Below, piece after piece: positions 29,032 to 41,719 of a stretch of DNA of 64,000 bases. The position numbers and the translations under genes are program-made. Position 1 is the stretch's first letter. Every line of letters starts with the position of its first letter. The stretch lies in assembly GCF_910592395.1 (NCBI RefSeq), contig NC_088316.1, positions 6,388,001 to 6,452,000 of the forward strand, given 5' to 3'. Under the pieces are notes generated by a model. That model had not been told where the DNA came from, did not search any database, and saw only the letters and a program-made list of their open reading frames with translations. Source of the DNA: Lineus longissimus (Eukaryota; Nemertea; Pilidiophora; Heteronemertea; Lineidae).

Positions 29032-30066
29032 CGTCGTCCGTTAGCAGGGCACGTTTCGTAACTGTTAGAGCTATTGAGTTGAAACTTGGTACACATGTAC
29101 CCTTATGTAATGACACCTGGGAGGCCAAGTTTCGGTCCGATTCGTTTCATGGTTTGGCCACCAGGGGGCCAAACGTTAAAAGTGAAAATATGCAATATCT
29201 CCCTTAATAGTAGTCGGGAAATTTTGAAAAAAATATGGTAGGTACTTCTAGCAAAGGTGCATCATATATCCTCCGGGTTTTTGATTTGACCTCCTTTTCA
29301 AGGTCACAGAGGTCAAATGGTGTAAATTGGCCGTTTGGATGTAACGATGGCACGTTTCTAAACTGCAATGACTATTGATACCAAATTTGGTACACATTTA
29401 CCCCTTAGTCAGGTGATCTCAGGGACCGAAGTTTGGTCCAATATGATTCACCACTTGACCACCAGGGGGCAAAATCCAAAAACCTTAAAAATGTGATTAT
29501 TCCTTAACTTCTTGCCCGATTGCCACCAATTTGATATCATGGGTACATCTAACCACCATACAGTATATGTCACACAGGTTTTTAATTTGACCTTCTTGTC
29601 AAGGTCACAGAGGTCAAATGGCGTAAATTCGCCGTCGGGCCGTAACTATGGCACGTTTCTTAACTGCAATGACTATTGATCACAAATTAAGTACACATGT
29701 ACCCCTTGGTCAGGTGATCTCAGGTACCGAAGTTTGGTGCGATCTGATTTGCCGTTTGGCCTCCAGGGAGGGGGCCAAATCCTAAATTCTTCAAAATGCC
29801 ATTATTCCTAGTAATGACTTGCCCGATTGGCACCAATTTTATATCATAGGTACATCTAATTCTAACAACCATTCAATGTGTCACCCGGATCTTCTTTGAT
29901 TTGACCTACTTTTCAAGGTCACAGAGGTCGCATGTACTGTAAATTGGCCATTTTGGGGAAATTGTAATTGCTTGGACCTACATCAAACCTAACACTACAT
30001 GACACAAGACCATGCTCTTTATCCATCTTTCCTCCACATGAGGTGAGCACAATGGCCCTGGCCATT
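28918..30066 (+). repeat. (GTC)n-headed dispersed repeat with three ~300 bp monomers
   Basis: Starts with a hairpin (AGCTCACCTC/GAGGTGAGCT), then TCCCATACCGTGGCGTCC and a (GTC)n tract at about 28970-29040. Three related monomers of about 300 bp follow. Each carries GGCACGTTTC, a (T/C)TGGTACACAT-type string, a CCACCAGGGGGCCA-type string and TTCAAGGTCACAGAGGTCA. It ends GAGGTGAGCACAATGGCCCT. An inverted related copy occupies 51173-53105. The Arg and Val homopolymer frames here are products of the trinucleotide tract, not genes. Confidence 0.8.
28970..29040 (+). repeat. (GTC)n trinucleotide microsatellite
   Basis: About 60 bases of uninterrupted GTC units, bounded on both sides by GTCCGTCGTCCG, part of the larger dispersed repeat. 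Confidence 0.95.
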
Positions 30067-30299
30067 TCATTTTTGGATATCCCAGGAGAACGAATTTCTG
30101 CCTACAACCATGTGCCCATTAAACGGATGCTAAAAATGCACTAACACTTGCATTAGTTGGACCGTTGCCAAAAAAGTGACGAGGTTGACCACCTGCGATT
30201 GGCGTTGACCTTTGCCCTCTTTTAAGTTTTCATATCAGCGCTGTGCCGAGAAGACGGGTAAATCGATGGAACCCATCATGGGTTTGTGGAGCTCGATAG

Positions 30300-30600
30300 T
30301 AGTGGTAACGCAAACGCAAGAGAGTCCGGATGAATAACACCAACCTTGCTGTCACATCAGTTGTGCAGCGGTAAGACTGCGCCAGCCAACTCTTCATTCA
30401 TAGGTTGGACTCCCAGTAGGGGCAAGTCTTCGATCATATGATAATAGAGGCTCTGACATCGCTGGTTTCCTTCCATCACTTTACACGATGCTCAATATTG
30501 TTTACAGAACAAATAATTTTGGTTGACGTTCAGCTCTCAAACCTTTTTTTAAACTGATGTGATGGCAATATCGGTGACCAATCGCAGGTCTTATCTGCCT
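30300..30600 (+). mobile_element. Possible tRNA-derived SINE, family B
   Basis: TTGTGCAGCGGTAAGACTGC resembles a tRNA A-box region, and GGTTGGACTCCCAGTAGG about 35 bases later resembles a one-base-changed B-box (GGTTCGANTCC). The following GCTGGTTTCCTTCCATCACT is SINE-body-like. The imperfect B-box and lack of a second copy in the window keep confidence low. Confidence 0.4.
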
Positions 30601-33600
30601 AGCTAGTGAGTCTGAGTCAACACAAATATTGCTACAATTTCACAGCCATAAGTGCAATGACTTGTAAAGTGACATTTTCATCATGTTTACCATTGTGATT
30701 GCTAGAAGGGTCATACATGTATATCCTACAGGCAAATGGATTTTGATTTGCCATCCAAACTGTCGCCTACCGGTTTGACTTTATTTGTCTAGACTAATGG
30801 AAACGTTGAGAAAAAACAATGAAGTGTGTGAGTGATAACAGCAAATGCCATCACCGAAGTAACCTCTAGCACCACCGAGAGCTTTGTCTAAACAAAATGT
30901 GTTTTGTCCTGTTTTTTTCCGGGAAGCAAACATCAGAGCCCTCAAGGAATTTGCAGTTTTACTGAATGTAGATTTTCTGATATCAATGTGGCGATTCATC
31001 TGAGAGACAACGCATTGTGAGTTGTTCCGCTTGGTTCTGCTTCATCGGAACACGATATAGACTTTTGTCGTGGAGGCTGTTATGAAAGGGGTAAAATGTC
31101 GGTCTGAAGCGCATCAGTCAGGCAAAGATCACCGTTTAGCGAGTTTCGCTACTTTTGGCAATCGTCGGTGCTTTCTGCTGCGCAAACTCATGTCCATGAC
31201 ATTTCGAGACATGTTCGCCACTGCTCGATTTTCGATTTGCCGCTATCTTTAATTTTTTTAAAGGAGGTTTGCGCAAAAAGCACACATCTGGATGTCTTTG
31301 CTGATTTCATCAACGAACTCCCTGTTTACTCTGACAATTGGTTACCCCTTAACAATCGCCAAGATAAGCGAAATCAAACCTTTTTATGATGTGCATTTGA
31401 CCCCGTGTCGGCCCATCTCGATATCCGCCGTGGTTTCTCCATGGCATAGTCGAATTGGGGAGTTCCGAGCAGGCGAAGAATACACAAATCGGGGATTCTT
31501 GTCTTTCTGGTGATTAAGGTACCGGTGGGCTGACTCTATTGTGTTTTACTGAGTGAAGCCAAGCAAATTATAATTCATGTATTCTATCACACCAATCTTT
31601 ACACTGGATACAAGGGACAAATGCCAAATGAGACAACTTTCATAATTGATGGGAAATTAAAAACTCCCTCTCAGGGGAGGAAGGCAACGTATTTTCTTCG
31701 AATTGATATGGCATGTAACGGTAAATTGGGCAGGAAATATGAGCCTCATCGATCAGATCAGGTGCGATGTTACAATACTCCAACGAGCGGTGCTGGTATT
31801 CGATTGGGAGTTTGGGCAATAAAACTAGAGACAGAGTTTGTCACTAGAAACATGACAAACGAAATAGGTCCCAATCCAATCTATCGACAGATGAGTTGAG
31901 GTCCTACCTGTGCCAACTTGAGCGGCTAGTTCTGGACTGCACTTCCGTAGCCCTGCAATAAAATTGATTTCTATCATTCTTACCGCAAGATGAAATCAAT
32001 TAATAGAATTACGTGTAGTACAATCTACATTAACCAAATTAAAGATAGCAATGGCCAGGAAAAATAGGTGCTTGGAAGTGGTGCACAAACAAAAACGAAG
32101 ACTGTACTAACTGGCAGTTAGGGGTTCGTTTAGTGTAACTAACTCATCAAAACCTTCTCAAATTCATAATTAGAGCCCCGGCCACCCCCTTTGAAATAAC
32201 GAACTTTTATACAGTCGCAGATTTTCAGAGGATAGGATTGGTTGACCACAAGAAGGTACACTGATGTGTGTATGTTGCTGATGGAAACCGTGCTGATAGT
32301 TATCCTTCATTTCTTATCAGATTACACCGGCAAATGTATTGTACATTTGTGATATGAATAGGATAGCGAATGGACATATACCATGTATACAGCGGAAGCG
32401 AGGAAGATCCTAATTGCGAACCTAGATGAGAACCGAAGGAACCATTATCGTTCCCCGGAAGACCCATATTCTGATATAAGGATATCCCATATTCATTTCC
32501 TGTAAGCCCACCTCGGTTCGATATCCAGATCTTAATATTCATTGGATTTAAGATGTACATCCAATGGGTGACTGAATTATATGCTTGTGTATTAAAATAA
32601 TAGGTACAATATCTAAATGGTTCACCATATTTGTGAAAAGTATCACATATTTGACATTTGAAAGTACCCCCCCCCCCCGTACTTTGGAGTAGAAACGATG
32701 ATCAATTTTGTCCATTTCGCATGTTTTCCTTCACATCATCTCGCTTGCAACGTAAACGGAGTTTTGTGCGACAAAAAGCTCGACGTGTTATCACACCAAA
32801 AGCACAGTCGTCACATTGTGTTGCTAATGGGTGGTGATCAATCAAGAATAAAACACGTCATGCAGAAAAGCAACGATAATGATATCGTGTGATAAAACAT
32901 GGCGATTCTTGCATAGATATTGGTGAGAAGATGACCATGCACCGTGAACTTGCGGTTGTTCAGTCAAAATTATGAAGCCATGTTAAAGGACGGTGTAAAG
33001 TTTGAAATGTCTTAGGATAGACTGTCCGGGGCGCGCAATTTCTACTTCCTTCACGCAACTGTTTACTAAGACATCCGCGCCGATTCACCGCTTGGGTTGT
33101 TTCTGTATTCGAAACTTGAACCACAACGGCAAGCACGCGGTACACCACCGAACTGAAATCAAGCTATTCAGCAGCTTACCAGTTTGCCGTCTGATAAAAA
33201 AAAATTGATTAGAAGGTTCCTACTGCACTTTTTGCAACTGCCATAGCGTGAGCGCTTTCCGAAATACGCTAAATGAACGATGTTACAAACAGCGTAATCG
33301 AGCAATTCATTATTTTTCTACATCCATAATGATGGAAATAAAGGCAACATCTAACATTAACACGGCGGGAGATCTCGTTGACAACCCAAATCAGCTTTAC
33401 AGACCGATAAGCTGACACTATGGATTCAATCCTATCCACTGCGCATGCAATCATGGTAAGTCATTCCGTCACAGGGTGACATTACCAAGCCAATGGAAGC
33501 TTACTAGACAGATCCGCATCATCAATAGATTTATCTAAGATCTATATGGCATCCCATCCACGGGTAAAATCTGTCCTGTCAATGGCAATTACGACTGTAA

Positions 33601-33795
33601 TTATTTGCAAGGAACATGGCTTGAATTCGGTTTGAAAAACACTTCCAAGCAAACAAGAAGAACGAAGCGTAAAATAAACTTTGTCTTTTTTGCGAGCTAA
33701 AAACTGTATTACAAAATTTAGAATCTGAAGTTCATTATTAGGTTTAATTGCGTAAAGTTTCTTGCCAAATAATGATCTATACATGGAATCGTTTG
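30601..33795. other. Intergenic, nothing recognised
   Basis: Short frames only (up to 92 codons at 31621-31899) with no domain signature. A C-rich homopolymer lies at about 32667-32679. Confidence 0.35.
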
Positions 33796-33860
33796 GGCTT
33801 ACTGGACTTTGCGCGACGCAATGCAACGAGCGAAACGGGGGAGCGACCATTATTTTTGAC
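33796..33860 (+). repeat. Left end of GGCTTACTGGA-TIR transposon family
   Basis: GGCTTACTGGACTTTGCGCG, then CGAGCGAAACGGGGGAGCGA and CCATTATTTTTGAC. This matches the left 60 bp of the complete element at 51839-52812. The matching right end may be at about 38150-38300. Confidence 0.65.
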
Positions 33861-34094
33861 CCTGAAAGTTTTTTCTCACAAAAACACAAATTAACTTGGG
33901 TTCAACACGGCGACAGATTACCTCCGTATATTTTGTATAATATAGTGTTTTGGTCTAGGGTTCTCTGGAGATGTACTCCTCAATGGGGTTCAGTTTGCTA
34001 GTCATGGTATTTACCCCTCAATCGGGTTGTGTGGTGCTTTGGTCATGGTTTCGATCTTGAGATTTACCTCAATATGTATAAACTTACCTTCCAT

Positions 34095-34440
34095 ATGCCG
34101 CGCTGGCGGCTCCTATCCATTCCCATGTCACAAGATAATAGTCCTGATTGCACTTGTAGCCCCTCTATATTTGACCATAGCGGCAAATATATGATCAGTT
34201 AGATGCTGGCGCCATCTATCAATCTGAATGAACCATCCTAAAATCATATTCCAGACTACCCTAATGTCACAAGAATAGTCCCTTCAATGAGTAGCACTGT
34301 GAGCGCCCACTATCTATGACCATAAAGGCAAATGAATGCTCAGTTAGATGCTGGCGCCACCTATCCTTCCCCTTGGACTAAGTTAAATTCATATTCTAAA
34401 CTACCCTATTATGACAAGATAATAGTCCCTTTAACTGCCA
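34095..34440 (+). repeat. Tandem array of ~150 bp units
   Basis: Units share GATGCTGGCGCCA(T/C)CTATC, ATCAGTTAGATGC or CTCAGTTAGATGC, CATATTC(C/T)A(G/A)ACTACCCTA and ACAAGA(T)AATAGTCC(C)TTTAA. About two and a half copies are visible between 34100 and 34440. Confidence 0.65.
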
Positions 34441-35097
34441 GTGAATCACCTGTAACTAACTAACTATTGCCATCATTTGCATACATTCGTTTCGGCTGCC
34501 AGTCAAGATTTTATAAAACCCTATGTGTGCTGGAGTTCTGTACGTGTGATGGCTTGTGGTCTCACCAGCCGGTGCAGAGGCCAGGCCTACCTGCCTCCAA
34601 AAATGACTCGACGTTATTTCATGCATACTCCTGTTCCAGCGGCTGTAGGCTTGGCAGTACCTTACTCTCACACAAACCTATACATTTCTGAATAGCCTGT
34701 CACTTCTAAAATACATCTGGCCAAGTTTCAACGTCGTCTAGACATACAGTCATGCATAGACTGATACAGCACAATGTATGAGACACCCTGTATTTTAACG
34801 CACATTTGAAAAAGTTCACCTTTATGCCTTAAAACTTCAAGATTAACAAGGACGGTGAAAAAAAATTTCCATACACATCTACTCATCACCTTGAGGAAGC
34901 CAACTGACAACTATTTCAATCTTTTATATAAAAATAGGCTGTCGTTACGGCTTTTGTTTGAGTTTTTTGTCCTCGAAATTTTACGTTGAGAACATGTGCA
35001 ATCTCACTGGAACCAGTCAATGTAAATATCCAGAAGTATTAAGGTAGCAGGAAGGGTTGGGCGTTTGTGGTTTCTGAGTCTGAGGGGGTTGGTGTCT

Positions 35098-35157
35098 GTT
35101 GACTGTGCTTTAAGAGAGACTAGGCATGGCGCCAGTCTCTCTTAAAGCACAGTCAAC
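35098..35157. repeat. Perfect 24 bp hairpin
   Basis: The 24 bp arms at 35098-35121 (GTTGACTGTG...GAGACT) and 35134-35157 (AGTCTC...CACAGTCAAC) are exact inverted copies around a 12-base loop AGGCATGGCGCC. The right arm and what follows (35120-35183) recur as a direct repeat at 35474-35536 without the left arm. Confidence 0.85.
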
Positions 35158-35396
35158 AGGCATTTGGTCTCAGTATTTGGGTTTTGATTGCCATGACTGT
35201 ACCCCTGTAAAAGTCAGAGGAGGAGAAGTTTGGAATGATGAAAGCATTGAAGAAGAAGAAATGTTATTATTGAGGAAAGCAAAATTTATTATGAGACTAG
35301 AAGGCAGTGTCCTGACTTGATTAGTTTGAAAATGGCGGTCTGAACACATTAAAAGGTGGAACATGGCATTTTATCGACTTTGAAGTGTTCCGCAGT

Positions 35397-36665
35397 TAAA
35401 GGGAGACTATAGGCAGCAGCTAGGTAGGCAAGATAAAGTCATACAAATTTGCCAATAGGGGTCAGTCATATCTCTAGGCGTGGCGCCAGTCTCTCTTAAA
35501 GCACAGTCAAGAGGCATTTGGTCTTAGTATTTGGGTAAGTACAGAATCAAGGCAGCTCAGAGAGCAATGATTGAACGATGCTGTGGACAAGTCCAAGGAT
35601 ACTGCATCAGTCACGACCAACTTCTCATCAGAAAGCGTCACCACCAGCATATTCAATGTTCAGTTCCAACCTGTACCAGTCCAATGCACGCCTGTCATGG
35701 TCAGCAGTGGTCAGCTTAGCGCGATATGGAACATTCTTCCGAAACTCAAGCGAGGGAAGTCTGCTCATTAGCCTATCTCGCGCACTGCTCCTTCTTGTCA
35801 AACATCGTAGTGAAATCGTGGTACAGTGGGGCGTCCTCGAGGATTGCAGCTGGTCGGACAGACGTGAGGTGGAATGTGGGCGGCTGCACTTCTTCGTTGA
35901 TGTGCGATGGCAGATAGCACAGTTGTTGCGTTGCATGACAGCTGAAAGTGAATGTGATATCATAGAACTGAGGCGTTTGCAATGAGACTATAGGTGAAGT
36001 AGAAGCAAGGAGTGAAATGGGCCATCTTCCAGTGACTAATATACAGAGTAAGGGCACTGGGTGTTGTTAGATTCAGCATTGAATGTATTCCTCATACAAG
36101 CGTGAATAGTGAGAGGTGAGAGACCCCTATTGACTACTTCTTGTAACTTTATCTTGGATATTATATCAGTATTGAACTTCTAGCCATGGAATATGAAGAA
36201 ATTGAAGTTGTAGGCATGGAATATGAAAAATTATTCAACGGTGAAAGACATTATTCCATGAGGCTTTGCCGTGATCGCAAAGGACGCGACGCGATTGGTT
36301 CACATGCTAATGAGGTATGAATGATAATGATAATTACCTCTATAATGCTACTTGGATAGCGACTGTGTCGTTGATTGCAACAGTGGTCTATGTCAATGTG
36401 TGCCTGTAATGTCAATGAAGAATGATGAGGTGATGACGATAGTGCAATTATTAAATATTGGCAAGAGATCATACTACAACATAGGTCTTGTTTTTGACAG
36501 ATGACTGTGCGACATTCCCATTGGGTCTTGTTAGAGTCAGCGCTGCATGTATTCCTTGTACAAGCTTGAATAGTTGTGACGGACTTTGAGGGGTGAGAGA
36601 CCCCTATCGGCTACTTCGGCTAACTTTATCTTGCCTACCTAGCTGCTAGCAATAGTGCCCCTTTA
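35397..36665. mobile_element. TIR-bounded element (TAAAGGG termini)
   Basis: Left end TAAAGGGAGACTATAGGCAG, CAGCTAGGTAGGCAAGATAA. Right end, inverted, TAAAGGGGCACTATTGCTAG, CAGCTAGGTAGGCAAGATAA. The inverted match is about 70 bp including CCCCTAT(T/C)GG. The interior carries the 135 bp duplicated block at 35685-35819 and part of a tandem array. No transposase was recognised. Confidence 0.65.
35685..35819. repeat. 135 bp direct duplication, copy 1 (copy 2 at 37636-37770)
   Basis: TGCACGCCTGTCAT...CTTAGCGCGATATGGAACAT...AAACATCGTAGTGAAATCGT is repeated 1.95 kb away with about seven differences (roughly 95% identity). On the minus strand both copies keep an open frame (RLPSLEF, KNVPYRAKL), but nearly all differences change the amino acid, so coding constraint is not supported. 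Confidence 0.8.
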
Positions 36666-36900
36666 TCAAGACTGAAACCCACTGTGCGGGGCTAAGAAAT
36701 TACCTTTATAATCCTAGTTGGATAACCACTGTGTAGATGATTTGAAGAGTGCTCTGTGGATGTGTGCCTGTAATGACAATGAAAGTATGATGAGGTGATG
36801 ACGATAGTGGAATGACGAAATATTGGAAAGAGATCTATTCCTAGAAGAACATATGTCCTGTTTTGACTAGGTGGCGCATTTTAGAATCAGCAGTGAGCAC
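36040..36900 (+). repeat. Imperfect tandem array, period roughly 380-470 bp
   Basis: Recurring blocks: TTGTTAGA(T/G)TCAGC with ATGTATTCCT (36065 and 36528), GAGACCCCTAT(T/C)G (36120 and 36597), TGTGTGCCTGTAATG with GATGAGGTGATGACGATAGT (36398 and 36758). These indicate two to three diverged copies overlapping the right end of the TAAAGGG element. Confidence 0.65.
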
Positions 36901-37635
36901 TGTGTGTAACATGGTGGAGGCAGCGGAGATAATAACTGTGTCGAAAGTATTGTTATAGGGCCTTCCCTAGGCCCATGGGGTTAAATTTACAATCCACGAT
37001 TGAAAAGACGTAGTTTGATCGCATTCAACTATAAATCCATTGAACAGTTGTGTTCCTTTAGTCAACCGATGACCTTTTGTTGGGCCATGATCGGGGATTG
37101 TAAACTGTAAATGTATTATGGACTGGGAGACGGGGGAAACACAAGTGAAATAGACCAAAACAAGTGATTTTGGGGCTTTGGTTTAGACGCATGCCCCACA
37201 TGCGCCATGCGGGATTATACGGTTCATGTGAACTTGTTGACATCTACATGATCTAGTGCTGTTATTGGTCATGGTACATGGTAGGCCTAATCATCATGGC
37301 TATATGTTTCAGGAAAAGCTCGGAGTAAAATGAACTGCCGATGAATAATGATGTTGTTCATGTTTACCATGTTTACTAGTATATAGCCATAGGGTATGCA
37401 CTGGCCAATGCAATTTCTGCACGTCGTCATGGTCATGTACGTGATACCGTAACCTTGCATATTTTGTTTTTTGAATGCGCATGCTTTTTGGGCAAAATCA
37501 CTTGTACCAACACTAATGAATAATGTCTTCTTATCCCTATGACTCCATACACAGTGAGGGCATTGTCCCATTCCCATCAAATGGTAACTTATTGTACCGT
37601 ATTAGGGTGGAAGTTGGGGAGCAGATACCTACCGT

Positions 37636-37770
37636 TGCACGCCTGTCATAATCAGTAGTGATGAGCTTAGCGCGATATGGAACATTCTTCAGAAACTCAA
37701 GCGAGGGAAGTCTGCTCATTAGCATATCTCGCGCACTGCTCCTTCTTGTCAAACATCGTAGTGAAATCGT
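37636..37770. repeat. 135 bp direct duplication, copy 2
   Basis: Counterpart of 35685-35819. It is immediately followed by a 10 bp perfect hairpin (AACGTCTGGC, loop TTTGC, GCCAGACGTT) at about 37779-37803. Confidence 0.8.
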
Positions 37771-38149
37771 AATGGAAAACGTCTGGCTTTGCGCCAGACG
37801 TTGAGACTAATAAGTGAAGAACTAATAGGTAAAGAACTTCTACTTGCGCGAGACTGCTCTGATAAAATTATCATTGCAGAGACTACGGTGACGTACACAT
37901 ATATTTTTTACAATCAAAAATGCCCTCAAAAGACGACATGGAATGATTATTTTATTGATATTTCCTACTATATACCTTCCAATTATCACTTTATACAAAT
38001 AGATTGGCGTTAGGTCGCATGCTTTTCTTTCCTGGTGACACTATAAAGCAAAATAGTTGCAACCCCGTAAATGCGCTATAAGTCCAATAATAAGTGACGG
38101 TGACCCGTTATAAATGTTTCGCCAGCTTCGCTTTTTTGCCGCTACGCGG

Positions 38150-38300
38150 CGCGTTGGGCCCTTGCGTCCAGTTACGACCTGTGTGTGCTGGAGTCATGTG
38201 TTTACTGTTTGGCCTACTTTTGCAATGGTTACTCCCCAAGTAACCACGATACCAGATACGTTAGTTGCATCGTTTGCGCAACGTCCAGTAAGCAAATTAT
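38150..38300 (+). repeat. Right end of GGCTTACTGGA-TIR transposon family
   Basis: TGTTTACTGTTTGGCCTACT, CCCCAAGTAACCACGAT and TTTGCGCAACGTCCAGTAAG correspond to the right 200 bp of the element at 51839-52812 (TGTCTTTGCGTTTGGCCTAA, CCCCATCTAACCACGAT, GCGCAAAGTCCAGTAAG). Confidence 0.6.
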
Positions 38301-38350
38301 TTTCCTGTCCAGAGCTCTCCAAACTCGTTGATAACGCTTTTTTAATTGGT

Positions 38351-41300
38351 TAATCTGAAACTGACCAAACCACGATCAGGAATGGATCTTACAATGGTAA
38401 CAATGGCCTATCCTGAATGGGCTTAGAGTGGGTGAGTTATGTTAGTTAGACACTTGTATAATAGAATTAGTATGTAGGATATTTAGAAGCTATAGCTAGT
38501 GCACAAGAGCCAGGACAACCTTCAAGAGAGGACAAGAACTACTGCTTGTAGAGAAGCCAGGAATACCTTGCTAGACTGTATGGAGTGAGAAAATACACTA
38601 CGCCCGCCGCACGCCATTCATACAATCGTATATTCTCTAACTTAAAAAAAAGTCAACCCACTTTTGTATTCGCAAGTGAAAAGGAGTCGCACGCAAAAAC
38701 CAAGACCATGAAAATTGATTTAAAGGCGACGTTTCGCCAATTTCACAAATTCTGAAATCCTGATTCTGAATTCTGAATAATTAGTTATCCCAGAAAATGA
38801 CCACAGTATACGTACACCATTACTGATTTTTTTGGCTGATCAACGTCCAATCCTCTTGGAAGTGTCGCTCAAAACCTAGTTTTTTCAATCCATTGCACAA
38901 TCTTATTATATTTGCGACGCTGCAACTTCTAAAATGGTGGCGACAAATCAGTAAAAACAAATTCGTATTACACTGCCGTAGCGTCCGTTTTTCAACACGC
39001 CCCGAGCAGTGGCTGTGAGGACTTGGATTTTTCGTACTTAGCTTCGTAATTAAAATTGTGTGTACCATAAATATCGCGCTAGAGACTAGATACGTCGTAC
39101 ATAGCAAGTAATACATTGAGCTCTTCAAATATGCTTAATGCGGATTTAGTTCCAAGTTTGACATTTTTACCATTTGCTCAGAACCGTACGTTTAGTTCTT
39201 TATTAAATCCAATTCCATTTAACGAATTTTTATTGTCACAGTACTTGTATAAATCACGAACATCAAAGACAAAGTAAGATACGATGCCGTATTTCCCTGC
39301 CAAGAGTTCCAAAGATTAAAAAAAAAGCTGCATATGCGCGGCCATGCATTTTAAATAGTAAGCAGAACTGGACTGGCTTTTTTACTGGAGTCACAGTGAG
39401 TGTTTTTTACGACCCAAAAACTTCTAAGCGGTTTCAGGTCGCATAATGTCTACCATATTAGTCCGGGAGCCAAAGACTGATATTTCCCTGAACCTGGAAA
39501 TGCCGGATGAAGTTTTTTTTTCTTTGCTGTTTTCAATAGTCTGGATAATGCACATCACGATTCAAGATAGTGCCACCTGATAATCGTTGGGCATTTCTTA
39601 AAATATGCAAATTAGGTCCGCCATTACTGAAATTCGATTAAGTGGCTATAACTATACGTATATGCATCGTAACAAAACAAAATAGGTGTCTATACCCAGG
39701 TTATATGGGCCCTTCAAATTTAGTAAGTCATTCCTGCCAAATGAATCGCACTAGTCTACAGATAGAGGCAATGTGGATTATATTTAGGGTACATTGACAC
39801 GACTTTAATGGCTGTAATTTGAAGAAGCAAGGAAAGGAATGACTGACGGATAGCATCAAAGAAATCGTAGACATAGCGCATAATGTAATAAAGTATTTCG
39901 ACACGTGACATATCATGCACAAATTTAATTGGGAAGGATTGGTTGAAGCACGAAGCAATGATTGATAGTAAATAGGGAATAAGAAAACATTGAAAAATGA
40001 AGTAGAACAGCAAATATCTTGTGAAATTGAACTGCCTAGTTTGGGTTTCAGCAATGTGCACATTTAAGATGACAAGGGGACAGCTAAACGTGTAAGGCAT
40101 TATTACAGATGTTTTCTATATAGGCAAAGCAAGCCAGCCTGCACTCGAAGAAACTATTCTTGATACTCTTTATATCATAACCAAAGGCATTTAGGTTGTT
40201 AGGAATTTGTTTGTCGATTTATAAGTACGACCCGCTCTGGCAAAAGGAGGCGAACCGGAAGTCGCATATACACAGGGAAGAGGGATGATAAAGGGAGAGA
40301 GGAGAGAGAGAAAAAAAAATGTTTTTTGAAAAAAGATGTCTTGACTTTCCTGGGTCATTTCAACATTTCTAAATGTCCAGTGTTTCGAGGTCACTAAAAC
40401 CATGAAATACAGCAAATAAATTGCTCACTCCAATGCTTATCCATAAATATCCATTTTTTGGACAAGACTTCGACATTGTACTTTTTGCTTCATAAAGTGA
40501 TATTCTGAAGTCCATATCTCAGCCCATCCATCAACAGATCCTCAAGTATCAGACATCATTTCAAAGATAACTTTGGGCAGAATATTAATAAGCCAGTACA
40601 AATAACTCAGATTATTTTTAAGAATTCTACCTAACAGAGAGCGGGTCACAATATTTTAAAGCGTAATCATCATACCACACGAAGATCAATACGTATAAGA
40701 TGGGAAAAAAACCGAAACAAGTAAAGTCTAGTTTAGATAGGAGTGTCCGCGGCGGGGAACAAGAGATTTGATTATGCACAGTTAATTTCTGAGGTAAATA
40801 TGACGGTCATGGTCTCTATGGAACCTTTTTATTAGAATACGTTGTACACGAAAGTTTGTTCTTTCGATCAGCGGGTCCTCGCTAGTGAGAGTTGTAAACT
40901 TCCAATGAAAGAGAAAATCCATGCCACCGTACGAGAGAACCGTGATATCATAACCATCTATAATGATGGTCCTGGACAACACATCGTTTTTATACGTGCA
41001 TTAGTATAATTGCGCATACGCATATACTATAAAAGGATAGTCTAATGATGATAGGTCCACTGCAAACCTGATAGTTTTCAGGGTCTTCAACTTTAACATG
41101 TCGTTTTCCTTTTAGAACGATCATTTAGGGTCTTTTAGTTCGCGTTTTTTTAGTTACGTTGCCCGATGGCTAATACAACTTTGGCCTATGGGCGGTCATC
41201 CCCTAAATAAATAATGAAGCAACCTTAGATCCAAGTGAAACCAAGTTTGGATGAAATCTACACTTGGTGAAACTAGAGTTGTCTCAGCGAAATCCAACAG

Positions 41301-41719
41301 TTGGCAAAAACTTTCAGATTTGCAGTAGGTGATATAAAATGGATCTATGAGGAAACTCACGCTTGAAGACCACAACTCCCGACATCTGGTCCGCTGCAAC
41401 ATGAACATGTGGTGTTTATTTAAACGGGTTGTTAAGAAAAACAAAGTACACACAAATTGCCAGAAAAATTCTACACCAGAAAACGTCCAGATTCAGAATA
41501 ATAATTGCGTATCTTGTGTTCCTCATGAGATCCGCTTCAGTCCTACCGATCAACGGAATAACTTAGTGGATCCAGGAGAACCAAAAATACATCAAATGTT
41601 TTGAATCGAGGTGCTATATTTATATATAACATCTTCAATTGTCATCATAGATAATCAGAATCACGACATTTTCCTGATATAAAGTACCCTGTACAGTTTA
41701 TGATTTGAAACCATAACTC
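38351..41719. other. Intergenic, nothing recognised
   Basis: Only short frames without domain signatures (for example two overlapping 111- and 114-codon frames at 39728-40100 in AT-rich sequence). No repeat family was recognised. Confidence 0.35.

Noticed and set aside
28928-29207. Frames encoding poly-Arg or poly-Val with flanks
   Set aside because: They are translations of the (GTC)n microsatellite inside a dispersed repeat.
35578-36057. Overlapping 94-135 codon frames on both strands
   Set aside because: They lie in a TIR-bounded repetitive element. Differences between duplicated copies are mostly amino acid changing, so coding is unlikely.
39728-40100. Two overlapping 111- and 114-codon minus-strand frames with hydrophobic stretches
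   Set aside because: They are in two different frames of the same AT-rich sequence. The hydrophobicity follows from base composition and there is no family match.
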